A DNA stretch of 64,000 nucleotides from Marinifilum flexuosum (GTDB taxonomy: Bacteria; Bacteroidota; Bacteroidia; Bacteroidales; Marinifilaceae), in the NCBI RefSeq assembly GCF_003610555.1, contig NZ_RAPQ01000009.1, positions 434,001-498,000 of the forward strand, in the 5' to 3' direction. This document shows, one piece after another, positions 34,488 through 42,216 of this stretch. Below the pieces are notes generated by a model that worked only from the letters and a program-made list of their open reading frames with translations, searched no databases and was not told where the DNA came from. The translations under genes and the position numbers were made by a program. The first letter of the stretch is position 1, and each line of letters starts with the position of its first letter.

Positions 34488-36071
34488 ATGGATACAAAAT
34501 GGAATGCGAAAGCTCGCAAAGAATTTGAAGCATGGCAAAGGGAGAAAGAAAGCATTCAGCGAGCCACTCCAATGGATCGGGAAACCGAGAGCCAAAAGAA
34601 AAAGCGAATCAAGGGTTTATTAAAGAGCTTTGATAAATTCGCCAAGTACTACTTTGGACATTTTATCGATTCTGATTTTGCCTACTTCCACAAGCGAGAT
34701 ACCAAAAAGATTATCGAAAACCCCGATATATTTGCAATGCTTGAGTATCCGCGTGAGCATGCAAAGTCAGTTATTTATGATGTAATATTGCCGCTTTTCC
34801 TTAAAGCAAATGGCGAGCTTACTGGTATGATGCTGGCAAGTGCCAACGAAAAAAAAGCTAAAATCTTATTGGGCGATGTTCAGGCCGAATTGGTATATAA
34901 CAAGCGATACATAAACGATTTTGGCGAACAGTTCTCACTTGGTAACTGGCAAGATGGTTACTTTATTACTGCCGATGGTATTGGCTTTTGGGCCTTTGGT
35001 CGTGGGCAGTCGCCACGTGGTACAAGAAATGCCGAAAAGCGTCCCAATTATGGTGTATTCGATGATATCGACGATGCTGTTTTGGTAAAGAACGAGGAAC
35101 GTGTTGACGAAACCCTCGATTGGATTTTAGGAGACTTTTATGGAGCCATGCCAAATACAGGCTCCCGCCTAATTGGTTTGGGTAACCGTATTCATAAAAA
35201 GAGTGTGGTGGCTAAAGTTGTGGGTGATATCGAGCCTGATGATCCTAAACGAAAAGACCTTTACCACTCTAAAGTGTTCGCTCTCGAAAATCCGAAAACA
35301 CGCAAAAAGGATTTATCCGAAAAAGGGGTTCCCGCTTGGAAGGAAAGATACACCCGCGATCAAATCATTAAAAAGATGAATCGCCAAGGGTATCGAATCG
35401 GTTTGCGTGAGTTTTTTCATGAGCATATTGTGGTTGGTAAGATATTCCGCGAGGAGCATTTGCCATGGGTTAAAGTGTTACCAATATCTCAATACGACAA
35501 ACTGATTACTTACAACGACCCATCTTACAAGGGTTCAAAAAAATCAGATTTCAAAAGTATTGTATTAATCGGCAAAACAGGCCGATACTACGATATCATT
35601 GCGGTATTCTGCCGTCAGTGCTCCACACCCGAAATGGTAAGGGGACATTACAACATTGGCGACCTGATACCAGGTAATCGGGTTTGTCGTCATTATATGG
35701 AGGCCAATTTTATTCAAGACTTAATGTTGGAAGAGTATTGGCGATTGGGTGAAGAGCGCGGCGAAACACTACGCATCAGGCCCGACCGACGCAAAAAGCC
35801 CGATAAAACCGCACGAATCGAAGACCTTACAGCCTTAACCGAACAGGGATTTATCAGGTTCAATCAAGCATTAAAACATAGTATTGATATGCAAGAATTG
35901 AGAAATCAATTTTTAGGTTTTCCAAGTGCTGAACACGACGACGGCCCCGATAGTGTTGAAGGTGGAATTTTTAAACTCGACAAGTTCAAAGGAAAAAACA
36001 AAGGCAACGGAAGTGGGAAAAGCGCAAGGATGGGTAAATCAGCCCGTCAGCATAGCAGATCAGCAATGTAA
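34488..36071 (+). CDS. Terminase large subunit (Mu gp28-like)
   Basis: 527 residues. The ATPase half has a Walker A-like EYPREHAKS near residue 90 and a Walker B YGVFDDIDD near 190; the nuclease half starts at about residue 335 (LITYNDPSYKG, with acidic metal-binding Asp) and includes 'NFIQDLMLEEYW'. It packages phage DNA into heads using ATP; in Mu-like phages packaging starts in flanking host DNA. The C-terminus is basic and Gly/Ser rich. First large gene of the inverted packaging block. Confidence 0.92.
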   Translation: MDTKWNAKARKEFEAWQREKESIQRATPMDRETESQKKKRIKGLLKSFDKFAKYYFGHFIDSDFAYFHKRDTKKIIENPDIFAMLEYPREHAKSVIYDVILPLFLKANGELTGMMLASANEKKAKILLGDVQAELVYNKRYINDFGEQFSLGNWQDGYFITADGIGFWAFGRGQSPRGTRNAEKRPNYGVFDDIDDAVLVKNEERVDETLDWILGDFYGAMPNTGSRLIGLGNRIHKKSVVAKVVGDIEPDDPKRKDLYHSKVFALENPKTRKKDLSEKGVPAWKERYTRDQIIKKMNRQGYRIGLREFFHEHIVVGKIFREEHLPWVKVLPISQYDKLITYNDPSYKGSKKSDFKSIVLIGKTGRYYDIIAVFCRQCSTPEMVRGHYNIGDLIPGNRVCRHYMEANFIQDLMLEEYWRLGEERGETLRIRPDRRKKPDKTARIEDLTALTEQGFIRFNQALKHSIDMQELRNQFLGFPSAEHDDGPDSVEGGIFKLDKFKGKNKGNGSGKSARMGKSARQHSRSAM

Positions 36072-36101
36072 TTTATTATTAATGTTTAACACCTCATATT
36101 G

Positions 36102-36521
36102 ATGGATTTTTTAACTGAACAGGATTTTAAAGGCACTATTTCAACAACGGTTTTGAATAGGCTTCGCGGCGAGAATGATGAAAATCTGAATGAAGCCGAG
36201 CAATTGGCTATTAGTGAACTTGCCACCTTACGCGGGCGATTTGATATAGATGCTGAATTGGGGAAAGTAGGAGCACAGCGCAATGAAGAAATAAAGCGCA
36301 TGATGGTTACCATTACAGTTTTCTATCTCTACAACACGGTTATTGATGATGAAATACCCGAGCGAGTGGATTCAAACTATACCAAAGAGGTAAAAGACAT
36401 TCGTGCCATTTCCTCAGGTAAAATGCACACAACCCTTAAGCCATTAAAATCCAGCGATGGCACAAACAAAAGCAAATTTCGAAGCGGTGGCGATGCTCCA
36501 CGCAATAATAGCATATTCTAA
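36102..36521 (+). CDS. Mu gp36-like head-completion protein (DUF1320)
   Basis: 139 residues from the ATG at 36102. The helical N-terminal part (FLTEQDFKGTISTTVLNRLRG, then LAISELATLRGRFDIDAEL) is the pattern of the DUF1320/gp36 family, usually head-tail joining or completion proteins in Mu-like phages. It lies between the large terminase and the portal gene. The basic C-terminus (KSKFRSGGDAPRNN) is probably disordered. Confidence 0.72.
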   Translation: MDFLTEQDFKGTISTTVLNRLRGENDENLNEAEQLAISELATLRGRFDIDAELGKVGAQRNEEIKRMMVTITVFYLYNTVIDDEIPERVDSNYTKEVKDIRAISSGKMHTTLKPLKSSDGTNKSKFRSGGDAPRNNSIF

Positions 36522-36533
36522 AATTGGTTAAGC

Positions 36534-37691
36534 ATGGGATTATTAGATAGATTATTAAACAAGTCAACAGATTCAAAGCAGACTGCGCCAGCTAAAAATA
36601 GCAAACGCATGAGTAATGAGGTAAACAAGCCACAGCCCGATCGTGTTGTTATGGAAATTGGCAATTTAAACGATGCTGTTGACGAGGCTCAAGATACAAG
36701 TAACCCATCGTGGGAAAAGTTGTATTTGATTTACAAAAAAGCGGTTAAGGATGGGCAGGTTATTACTCAATCTCAAACCGCTGTTAACAAATTACAGGCA
36801 GCTCCTTTTGTTGTGGAAATTGATAAAAAAGAGGTTGAAGATCTTACCAAGCTATTTTGTAAACCTTGGTTTGCTCAATGGATTAAGATTTGCTTTGAAG
36901 CCGAAAAGTGGGGCTACACAGTTGTTGAGTTTGGACAACAAGATGAGAATGGCGAGTTCCTTGGCTGCAAGGTTTTCCCGCGCACCAACATTTACCCATT
37001 CAATCGCAATATTATAATTGAGAGTACCGATACTTCCGGCATTCCTCTTGGCGATGATCCTGAGGCGCTTTTTCTTTTCGAAATGGGAGAAACCGACGAC
37101 ATTGGTTTACTTGAAGCAATCAGCAGAGAGGTAATTTTAAAAGGGTTTTCTCGTGGCGATTGGGCACAGCATTCCGAAAAATGGGGAGCACCTCGCGTTA
37201 TTTACAAAACCGATTCCGACGACGAAACCGAGTTGGATAAAAAGGAACGTGCGGCTGCTAACTTTTCGCGTAATGGATACATGATTGTTGACTCCGATGA
37301 CGTGATTGAAACCTTGGAAGATTCGAGCGCCGGGAGCGGACATTTGATTTACAAGGATAATGTTGAAGTGTGCAATCAGGAAATTGCCAAAATGATCAAC
37401 GGACAAACAGGAACATCCGACGAAAAGGCTTATGTTGGTGCTGCCGAGGTTCACGAAGGCATACTGGATGATTACCACGCCAGTAGATTGCGCCGTATTT
37501 CCAATGTCATCAACTTTGAGTTATTCCCATTCTTGCGCTACCACGGTTATCCAATTCCTGATAATGCTGAGTTCCGCTTTCCACAGCTCGACCCAAAAAC
37601 CGCAAAGGAAAAAGACGATGCAGTGGTAGATGATCCAGACGAGGGTGGTAAAAAAAAAAGCCCGGTAGATCAGTATCCTTGGCAAACGTAA
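36534..37691 (+). CDS. Portal protein (Mu gp29-like, DUF935)
   Basis: 385 residues. The DUF935 portal family is recognised from 'WGYTVVEFGQQDENGEFLGCKVFPR' , 'KGFSRGDWAQHSEKWGAPRVIY' and 'GHLIYKDNVEVCNQEIAKMINGQTGTSDE'. Twelve copies form the ring through which DNA enters the head. Its last codons include a run of ten A (37650-37659) at which the -1 frame opens into the next gene. The stop overlaps the next gene by 13 bp. Confidence 0.9.
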   Translation: MGLLDRLLNKSTDSKQTAPAKNSKRMSNEVNKPQPDRVVMEIGNLNDAVDEAQDTSNPSWEKLYLIYKKAVKDGQVITQSQTAVNKLQAAPFVVEIDKKEVEDLTKLFCKPWFAQWIKICFEAEKWGYTVVEFGQQDENGEFLGCKVFPRTNIYPFNRNIIIESTDTSGIPLGDDPEALFLFEMGETDDIGLLEAISREVILKGFSRGDWAQHSEKWGAPRVIYKTDSDDETELDKKERAAANFSRNGYMIVDSDDVIETLEDSSAGSGHLIYKDNVEVCNQEIAKMINGQTGTSDEKAYVGAAEVHEGILDDYHASRLRRISNVINFELFPFLRYHGYPIPDNAEFRFPQLDPKTAKEKDDAVVDDPDEGGKKKSPVDQYPWQT

Positions 37692-38434
37692 AGGCCGAAA
37701 GCAACCCGCTCGAATCCTGGTTAAAAAGATTCTTTAAAGGTATTGCAGGTGTCGATTACGAAATGTGGCTACTCAATTTCGAAAGCTTGGTAAAATCGAT
37801 TGAAGAGGCGGGCCTTGAATTTACCACCGATTACCAATATGTCCAACTGGCTGAGGAACTAAGGGCAAATGCAGCAAGCTTTGCAGCATTTAAAAACCAC
37901 AACGAACAGGCGGCCTTACGCGATTTACTAACAGACAAGGATGGCAAGCCAGTAAGTTGGAACGAATTTAAAAAGGCAGCTCAGCCAATTACCGAGCAAT
38001 ACAACAAAAGGTGGCTAAAGACTGAATACGATCAGGCGGTGGCTAATGCTCAAATGGCTGTAAAATGGGAAGGATTTGCCGAAAATGCCGACTTGTATCC
38101 AAATTTGGAATACCGAGCGGTTGGCGATAGCAAAACACGCCCTGAACATGCCAAGCTCGACGGCACCGTTTTGCCAATTACCGACAAGTTTTGGAACAAA
38201 TATTATCCGCCAAACGGTTGGGGCTGCCGTTGTTCAGTTACACAAACCGACAAGGAACCAACCAAGGAACCCGAGGCAGATAAGCCAGACAAAGGCTTTG
38301 ATTTCAATCCGGGTATCGACAAAAAACTCTTTGCAGATAGCAACGGATATCAAGCCGATGTTGACAAAAAAGAGTCTAAACAAATCACGGATCAGGCAAA
38401 TAAATTTTTAACTCAATATCTAAAGGAGGATTAA
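37679..38434 (+). CDS. Minor head protein (Mu gpF / SPP1 gp7 family)
   Basis: 251 residues. The C-terminal Mu-F domain is clear: 'YRAVGDSKTRPEHAKLDGTVLPITDKFWNKYYPPNGWGCRC' at about 145-185. Such proteins sit inside the head near the portal. No ATG is available near the start; a TTG at 37679, overlapping the portal gene, or a -1 slip on the upstream A10 run are the options. The gene is otherwise intact. Confidence 0.85.
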   Translation: MANVKAESNPLESWLKRFFKGIAGVDYEMWLLNFESLVKSIEEAGLEFTTDYQYVQLAEELRANAASFAAFKNHNEQAALRDLLTDKDGKPVSWNEFKKAAQPITEQYNKRWLKTEYDQAVANAQMAVKWEGFAENADLYPNLEYRAVGDSKTRPEHAKLDGTVLPITDKFWNKYYPPNGWGCRCSVTQTDKEPTKEPEADKPDKGFDFNPGIDKKLFADSNGYQADVDKKESKQITDQANKFLTQYLKED

Positions 38435-38435
38435 A

Positions 38436-38498
38436 ATGCTTGGATGTTACACTCATAAAAGATGTACTAAGTGTGGACTTGAGAAGAAACTACAATAA
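38436..38498 (+). CDS. Possible 20-residue Cys-rich peptide
   Basis: The frame MLGCYTHKRCTKCGLEKKLQ starts one base after the gpF stop codon, behind a good purine-rich site (AAAGGAGG). Three cysteines and a histidine (C-Y-T-H, C-T-K-C) could bind a metal. It may be a real coupled peptide or a remnant. It is worth noting because Mu Com is also a small zinc-finger protein, but that link is speculative. Confidence 0.35.
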   Translation: MLGCYTHKRCTKCGLEKKLQ

Positions 38499-38507
38499 AC
38501 ATTTCTC

Positions 38508-38578
38508 CCCTTTTAGGGGAGATGCCGACAGGCAGAGGGGTGCTATTGTTAATTACTCATTATTAATTACTCATTGCA
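38508..38578. repeat. Dispersed-type palindrome and direct repeat in a phage gap
   Basis: CTCCCCTTTTAGGGGAG forms a near-perfect hairpin and is followed by GATGCCGACAGGCAGAGGGG, a composition common to dispersed elements of Bacteroidota. Two copies of TTAATTACTCATT lie just before the next gene. Confidence 0.6.
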
Positions 38579-39043
38579 ATGAATAACAGCTTTCAACGAA
38601 AACTAAGGCAAATTGAAACACGCATACCTCAAATGGTAAGGCGCTTGCCCAATATTGCCAAAGTTGAGGGGCTTGATTTCATTCACGATAATTTTAAACA
38701 TCGTGGCTTCGAAACATCGCCGGGTAAATACAAAAAGTGGAAAAGCCGTAAACGCTCCACTTTGCGCAATTACACCAAAGGCAAAAGGCGAGGCAAACAG
38801 CACGGCATGTTGCAAAAAACTGGCAAGCTTCGCCGCTCATGGGATAACGAAACCACATCAACAGCCACGCAGGTAGCCTTTACAAGTTCATTGCCTTACG
38901 CAGCCGTTCACAACGAAGGATTAAAAGCAGGTAGACCTCCGGGCTTTAAAATGCCCGAGCGCGAAATGATAGGCCCAAGTGCAGCCATAGACTCTCGCAT
39001 AGGAAACAAGCTAGACAAACTAGCCGACGACATATTCAAATAA
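38579..39043 (+). CDS. Phage virion morphogenesis protein (Mu gpG-like)
   Basis: 154 residues, basic. Family traits are 'DFIHDNFKHRGFETSPGKYKKWKSRKRS' and the closing 'YAAVHNEGLKAGRPPGFKMPEREMIG' with R-x-F/M-x-G pattern, typical of the virion morphogenesis (gpG / HK97 gp10-like) family of head-tail joining proteins. It follows the gpF-like gene in the rightward packaging block. Confidence 0.82.
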   Translation: MNNSFQRKLRQIETRIPQMVRRLPNIAKVEGLDFIHDNFKHRGFETSPGKYKKWKSRKRSTLRNYTKGKRRGKQHGMLQKTGKLRRSWDNETTSTATQVAFTSSLPYAAVHNEGLKAGRPPGFKMPEREMIGPSAAIDSRIGNKLDKLADDIFK

Positions 39044-39046
39044 TCT

Positions 39047-39074
39047 GTAGAGACGCACTGTCGTGCGTCTTTAC
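39047..39074. repeat. Dispersed palindromic repeat GTAGAGACGCA..., copy 1
   Basis: GTAGAGACGCAC and GTGCGTCTTTAC are near-perfect arms around a short loop. The same element is at 41056-41081. Similar palindromes are scattered through many bacterial genomes including Bacteroidota. Confidence 0.8.
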
Positions 39075-39089
39075 GCAACACACAAACCA

Positions 39090-39518
39090 ATGTTAAACAA
39101 CATTTACAAAGACATTAAAGGCCAATTAAACACCATTTCAGCAGGTGAAGATTGCCAATGGTACAATGTACAATACGAGGAAGCGGGTTGGCCTTTCCGA
39201 GTTGGATTTTTTATCGAATTTCCCGATAAATTACAATTCGACGATATCAGTAAAATGAAACGCCGAGCTCCTGTCAGAATTCGCGTACATGTGTACACAC
39301 AAAACATTCTTAAAAATGGTGAAGGCATTCCCGATGCCGAGGTAGATGCTCACGAAGCTGTTGCCTCTGAGGTTCAAGATATGTTAGACCAACACATCCC
39401 ACAACGCGAGGGCGAAAACTTAACCGACAAGTTGATTTTAAGGGGTTGGCAACATTGGCACCGCTACAAAGGTTGGATGATTACGATGCTCGATTTTGAA
39501 TGTAAGAAGTTATTATAA
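39090..39518 (+). CDS. Mu gp37-like phage protein
   Basis: 142 residues from the ATG at 39090 (MLNNIYKDIKGQLNT); the upstream part of the frame runs through the palindromic repeat and is unlikely to be coding. The size, position after the morphogenesis gene and 'RAPVRIRVHVYTQN' strand fit tail-completion proteins of the gp37/DUF1834 kind. The 3' end overlaps a small leftward reading frame by six bases. Medium certainty. Confidence 0.65.
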   Translation: MLNNIYKDIKGQLNTISAGEDCQWYNVQYEEAGWPFRVGFFIEFPDKLQFDDISKMKRRAPVRIRVHVYTQNILKNGEGIPDAEVDAHEAVASEVQDMLDQHIPQREGENLTDKLILRGWQHWHRYKGWMITMLDFECKKLL

Positions 39519-39620
39519 AATTCCTAAGAAATACAAAGCGGCAAGTATAGCAATCAACACAAGGCCATAAAGTACATTGCTGTGAATTCGTTTTGATAGG
39601 TTTCTTTTATAATTGTTCAT
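39513..39620 (-). CDS. Small 35-residue membrane protein
   Basis: The frame MNNYKRNLSKRIHSNVLYG... has a basic head followed by a single hydrophobic helix (VLYGLVLIAILAALYFLGIL) up to the stop. The positive-inside layout is that of a real small membrane protein. It lies 17 bp past the terminator hairpin of the cargo genes at the meeting point of the two convergent transcription runs. Confidence 0.5.
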   Translation of the reverse strand: MNNYKRNLSKRIHSNVLYGLVLIAILAALYFLGIL

Positions 39621-39636
39621 ATCCGAAAGATACTAA

Positions 39637-39663
39637 AAAAGGCTACCGTTTTGGTAGCCTTTT
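39637..39663. terminator. Bidirectional terminator at the convergent junction
   Basis: AAAAGGCTACC-GTTTT-GGTAGCCTTTT, a perfect 11-bp stem with T runs on both strands. It ends the leftward cargo gene at 39667 and can stop the rightward head genes. Confidence 0.92.
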
Positions 39664-39666
39664 GTT

Positions 39667-40215
39667 TTAGTCTAAACTTTTATTTATTTCTATGAGCTTT
39701 TCAATATCTATGGATACAGTTTTCTTTTTCCCATTTTGAAGTTCAATAAACCCCTTAACGTTTCTAGTCTTTTGTTCAAATATTGTATCCTCTAAGTCGA
39801 ATGCCTCAAAAAAAGCCACAGCCATCTGGCCACCTTCCAAACTATTACAATTCTTTAAAAGCAATCTTGGAGCCTCATTTAAAGGTGCAAAGGCTCCTAA
39901 TATTGGATAATTCTTTTCTACGTCAAAAACATGATTTGGTATATCTTCATTAAGATCAAGCATTTTAACAGGTATTTGCTTGCCGTTAAATATGAATCCA
40001 AATGATTTTATATAGGTTTTCTTTGAACCTAAATTTACAGCTATAAGATCGACTGAATTTTGTATCACACCATCCATTGTAATCAATCTTATTTCAAGAT
40101 TAGCTTTAATTCTAGTTCTATTTTGAAAATACATACCCGCAATAAAAATGCCCACAGGTATAACTGCGGACATTAAGTATTTCCAGTTTGTTGTTAAAAA
40201 ATCAAGGATTTCCAT
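39667..40215 (-). CDS. Membrane-anchored cargo protein of unknown function
   Basis: 182 residues: one N-terminal helix (about 12-30, LMSAVIPVGIFIAGMYF) and a soluble beta-rich part with 'DLIAVNLGSKKTYIKSFGFIFNGKQIPV', which recalls immunoglobulin-like strands. It starts one base after the stop of the exported protein gene upstream, so the pair is co-translated. Not a known structural phage gene. Likely a lysogenic-conversion (moron) gene; could act in exclusion of other phages. This role is inference. Confidence 0.6.
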   Translation of the reverse strand: MEILDFLTTNWKYLMSAVIPVGIFIAGMYFQNRTRIKANLEIRLITMDGVIQNSVDLIAVNLGSKKTYIKSFGFIFNGKQIPVKMLDLNEDIPNHVFDVEKNYPILGAFAPLNEAPRLLLKNCNSLEGGQMAVAFFEAFDLEDTIFEQKTRNVKGFIELQNGKKKTVSIDIEKLIEINKSLD

Positions 40216-40216
40216 A

Positions 40217-40786
40217 CTACAACTTACTTTTTAATTCATCAGCCTTATCATTCACACGCTTATTTTTCATCTCTGCCAGTTTATCGGCGTGACTTTGTGG
40301 CACAATGTCAATCCAAACATCGTAGTTGTCACGAATCGATTTCATAACATTAGGCATACGCACAATCACAAACTTTTGTGTTGCCTTACTACGCATTATA
40401 ATACAATACGAATCACCATCCATAAGGCTAGGTTTAGGCCAAAAAACATGTTCCTTTTCGGTTTCGTATCCGGCTGCCGTAAAAATGTCTTTAATTTCCT
40501 TCAGCAATAACTCAGTATTCCCTCTATCCAAATACATTTTCATTGGCTGAGCTTGTGGATACATAGATACCTGACACAAACCATCGGCACCAAATTCACA
40601 ATTAAAAGGAGTAGCAATAAATTCCCAACCACCTATTTCAATTCTGTGGTTTTCCTTATTGGCTTTAAAGGCCGTTTTAGCCTCTTTTTTAGTCATTCCA
40701 AAATAGTAATCGCCAAAGGCTTTTTGTTGAGCATTTGCCCCAAAAGAAAGGGCAAAAATTGCGATTAATAGTAATAGCTTTTTCAT
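40217..40786 (-). CDS. Secreted cargo protein of unknown function
   Basis: 189 residues with a clear signal peptide (KKLLLLIAIFALSFGANAQQ, cut near residue 20). The start of the mature part, 'KAFGDYYFGMTKKEAKTAFKANK', resembles exported Bacteroidota proteins of host origin. Two Cys (NCEFGADGLCQV) may form a disulfide. It is followed by the membrane protein gene after one base. Neither is expected in a virion, so the pair looks like cargo. Confidence 0.65.
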   Translation of the reverse strand: MKKLLLLIAIFALSFGANAQQKAFGDYYFGMTKKEAKTAFKANKENHRIEIGGWEFIATPFNCEFGADGLCQVSMYPQAQPMKMYLDRGNTELLLKEIKDIFTAAGYETEKEHVFWPKPSLMDGDSYCIIMRSKATQKFVIVRMPNVMKSIRDNYDVWIDIVPQSHADKLAEMKNKRVNDKADELKSKL

Positions 40787-40806
40787 GAGTTGTGATATTA
40801 AATATT

Positions 40807-41016
40807 TTAAACCTTTACTAACTCCGCATCAAGTTCCTTCAATTCTTTGCGGGCGTTAATACTTAAATAATTGGTAAGCGTACGTTGTGAAATTCGCCAG
40901 TTCGGATAAATTAAATTCTCGTATATCCACTTTTGCGTGTGGTTATCACGATGCTTTAAATAAACTTCCTGTATTTCCAAAACAGTAATTAAGTAGTTTC
41001 GTCGGTTGTACGCCAT
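40807..41016 (-). CDS. Small phage protein, HTH-like, unknown
   Basis: 69 residues, basic N-terminus MAYNRRNYLITVLEIQEVYL then 'WIYENLIYPNWRISQRTLTNYLSINARKEL', whose spacing suggests a helix-turn-helix. It lies at the end of the early run, a place where Mu-like phages encode the late-gene activator (Mor/C). That role is only a suggestion; no family was recognised. Confidence 0.5.
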   Translation of the reverse strand: MAYNRRNYLITVLEIQEVYLKHRDNHTQKWIYENLIYPNWRISQRTLTNYLSINARKELKELDAELVKV

Positions 41017-41055
41017 TTCTTAGGGTCTTTTTGTAAATATAATAATTTGTTTTGT

Positions 41056-41081
41056 GTAGAGACGCATGGCAATGCGTCTCT
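41056..41081. repeat. Dispersed palindromic repeat GTAGAGACGCA..., copy 2
   Basis: AGAGACGCAT (41058-41067) and ATGCGTCTCT (41072-41081) are perfect arms. Same family as 39047-39074, two kilobases away. It follows the stop-side of the leftward gene at 41100. Confidence 0.8.
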
Positions 41082-41099
41082 TTTATCGATTTTCTTTTT

Positions 41100-41528
41100 T
41101 CACCACCCTTCAAATTCAGGTAAATTAACAAATTCATCATTGTTCATTTCTTCAAACGAAACCGTAAACTTTTCGCCTGCCTCCATGTTCTCTAATTCGT
41201 GTACTATTCCATCCAAATCATGAGTGATAAATTCGTTTGTTCCGTTGGATAGTTTATAAACTTCAATTGTTCCTATTTTTGCCATTTCCTTGTTGTTTTG
41301 ATTTTTAATTAATGAAAAAACATAACCGATCTGCTTTGGCTTTCTCAATTCTTTTATAAAGTCAATTTCATCACCTGTGTTGCAATAACCAATTACTTTC
41401 GGACTACTTGCATACATAGGCTCAGCCTTTACATTAACTCCAAGTTCACTAAGTTGCTGTAAAACCTTATCAGGATTTTCTAAACCAACAATTCCATAGG
41501 TTTTATCAGCCACCAATTGAATACTCAT
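41100..41528 (-). CDS. Hypothetical phage protein
   Basis: About 142 residues from the ATG at 41528 (MSIQLVADKTYGIVGLENPD). A longer frame to 41636 would overlap the upstream gene by 50 bp and has a low-quality N-terminus. Acidic C-terminus (FEEMNNDEFVNLPEFEGW). No motif recognised. Part of the leftward early run. Confidence 0.5.
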   Translation of the reverse strand: MSIQLVADKTYGIVGLENPDKVLQQLSELGVNVKAEPMYASSPKVIGYCNTGDEIDFIKELRKPKQIGYVFSLIKNQNNKEMAKIGTIEVYKLSNGTNEFITHDLDGIVHELENMEAGEKFTVSFEEMNNDEFVNLPEFEGW

Positions 41529-41586
41529 ATGAACTATCATGGCGTAAAATTGGCCCGAAACTCTACATTTACCCAAGTGAACACTT

Positions 41587-41808
41587 TTACCTTTGGGCGG
41601 GCTTGTCGTTCTGTCTTTTTTTGGTTGATGCATCATTGTTTTCTTTTAATGCCTGTGCCGTTAAAGCTAACTTTGCACAGCCTATTTCTACTTCAAAAAC
41701 CGTAAACCCTTCAATGCTTGGCAACAGCACGAATGCTTTTCGTTCTTGCTGTTGATCTGCAAACATTTCTTTTAGTCTTTCAGGATCTATTATCTCTTTG
41801 TTTGCCAT
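41587..41808 (-). CDS. Hypothetical phage protein
   Basis: 73 residues, starts MANKEIIDPERLKEMFADQQ. It ends in a polar tail. Nothing in it is recognised. It starts 2 bp after the membrane protein gene upstream, consistent with one early transcript. Confidence 0.5.
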   Translation of the reverse strand: MANKEIIDPERLKEMFADQQQERKAFVLLPSIEGFTVFEVEIGCAKLALTAQALKENNDASTKKRQNDKPAQR

Positions 41809-41809
41809 C

Positions 41810-42001
41810 TTACTTCTTTATTATATACCGTTCAAAATAGATTATCATTTGAAAGCTGCCGAGGCAAAAAGCTACGCTTACTTTAAACCCTTCAGGAACA
41901 ATTCTACATACAATTGCTGTTATTGTAGCGGTAATAATTACAAACCTGATTACGTGCCAAGCGCTCGGCTCACTCTTCTTTTTATTCCTCATATCAATCA
42001 C
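41810..42001 (-). CDS. Small membrane protein
   Basis: 63 residues with two hydrophobic segments (about 17-35 VIRFVIITATITAIVCRIV and 40-55 SVAFCLGSFQMIIYF) and basic ends. It overlaps the upstream gene by eight bases. A small membrane protein in the early region might act in exclusion or membrane targeting; no family is known to me. Confidence 0.5.
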   Translation of the reverse strand: MIDMRNKKKSEPSAWHVIRFVIITATITAIVCRIVPEGFKVSVAFCLGSFQMIIYFERYIIKK

Positions 42002-42200
42002 TTAATCGTTGAAGAAACAAAAGCCCCTTTTTAATTGCCTTTTTAGGCTTAATATGACCATCTGTATAAAACACCTTTTTGTAGCTCTTACCGTAGCCAG
42101 TGTAAACCTCAACTGAGTAATCGGTCATTCGTTGGTAAGTAATTGAGCAATTCAGGTTCCTTGCCTTGCATTCCTCCATTAACTTTTTCGCCTTTTTCAT
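41994..42200 (-). CDS. Hypothetical phage protein
   Basis: 68 residues, strongly basic (MKKAKKLMEECKARNLNCSI ... KKAIKKGLLF). Possibly nucleic-acid binding from charge alone. Lies between the DUF7694 gene and the small membrane protein. Confidence 0.45.
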   Translation of the reverse strand: MKKAKKLMEECKARNLNCSITYQRMTDYSVEVYTGYGKSYKKVFYTDGHIKPKKAIKKGLLFLQRLSD

Positions 42201-42216
42201 TATTAATTACTAATTG

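Noticed and set aside
38436-38498. Com-like partner of the mom-like gene
   Set aside because: It is 19 kb away and only 20 residues; Mu Com is larger and lies next to mom.
41528-41636. Longer N-terminus for the gene ending at 41100
   Set aside because: It would overlap the upstream gene by 50 bp and adds low-quality residues; the ATG at 41528 is preferred.
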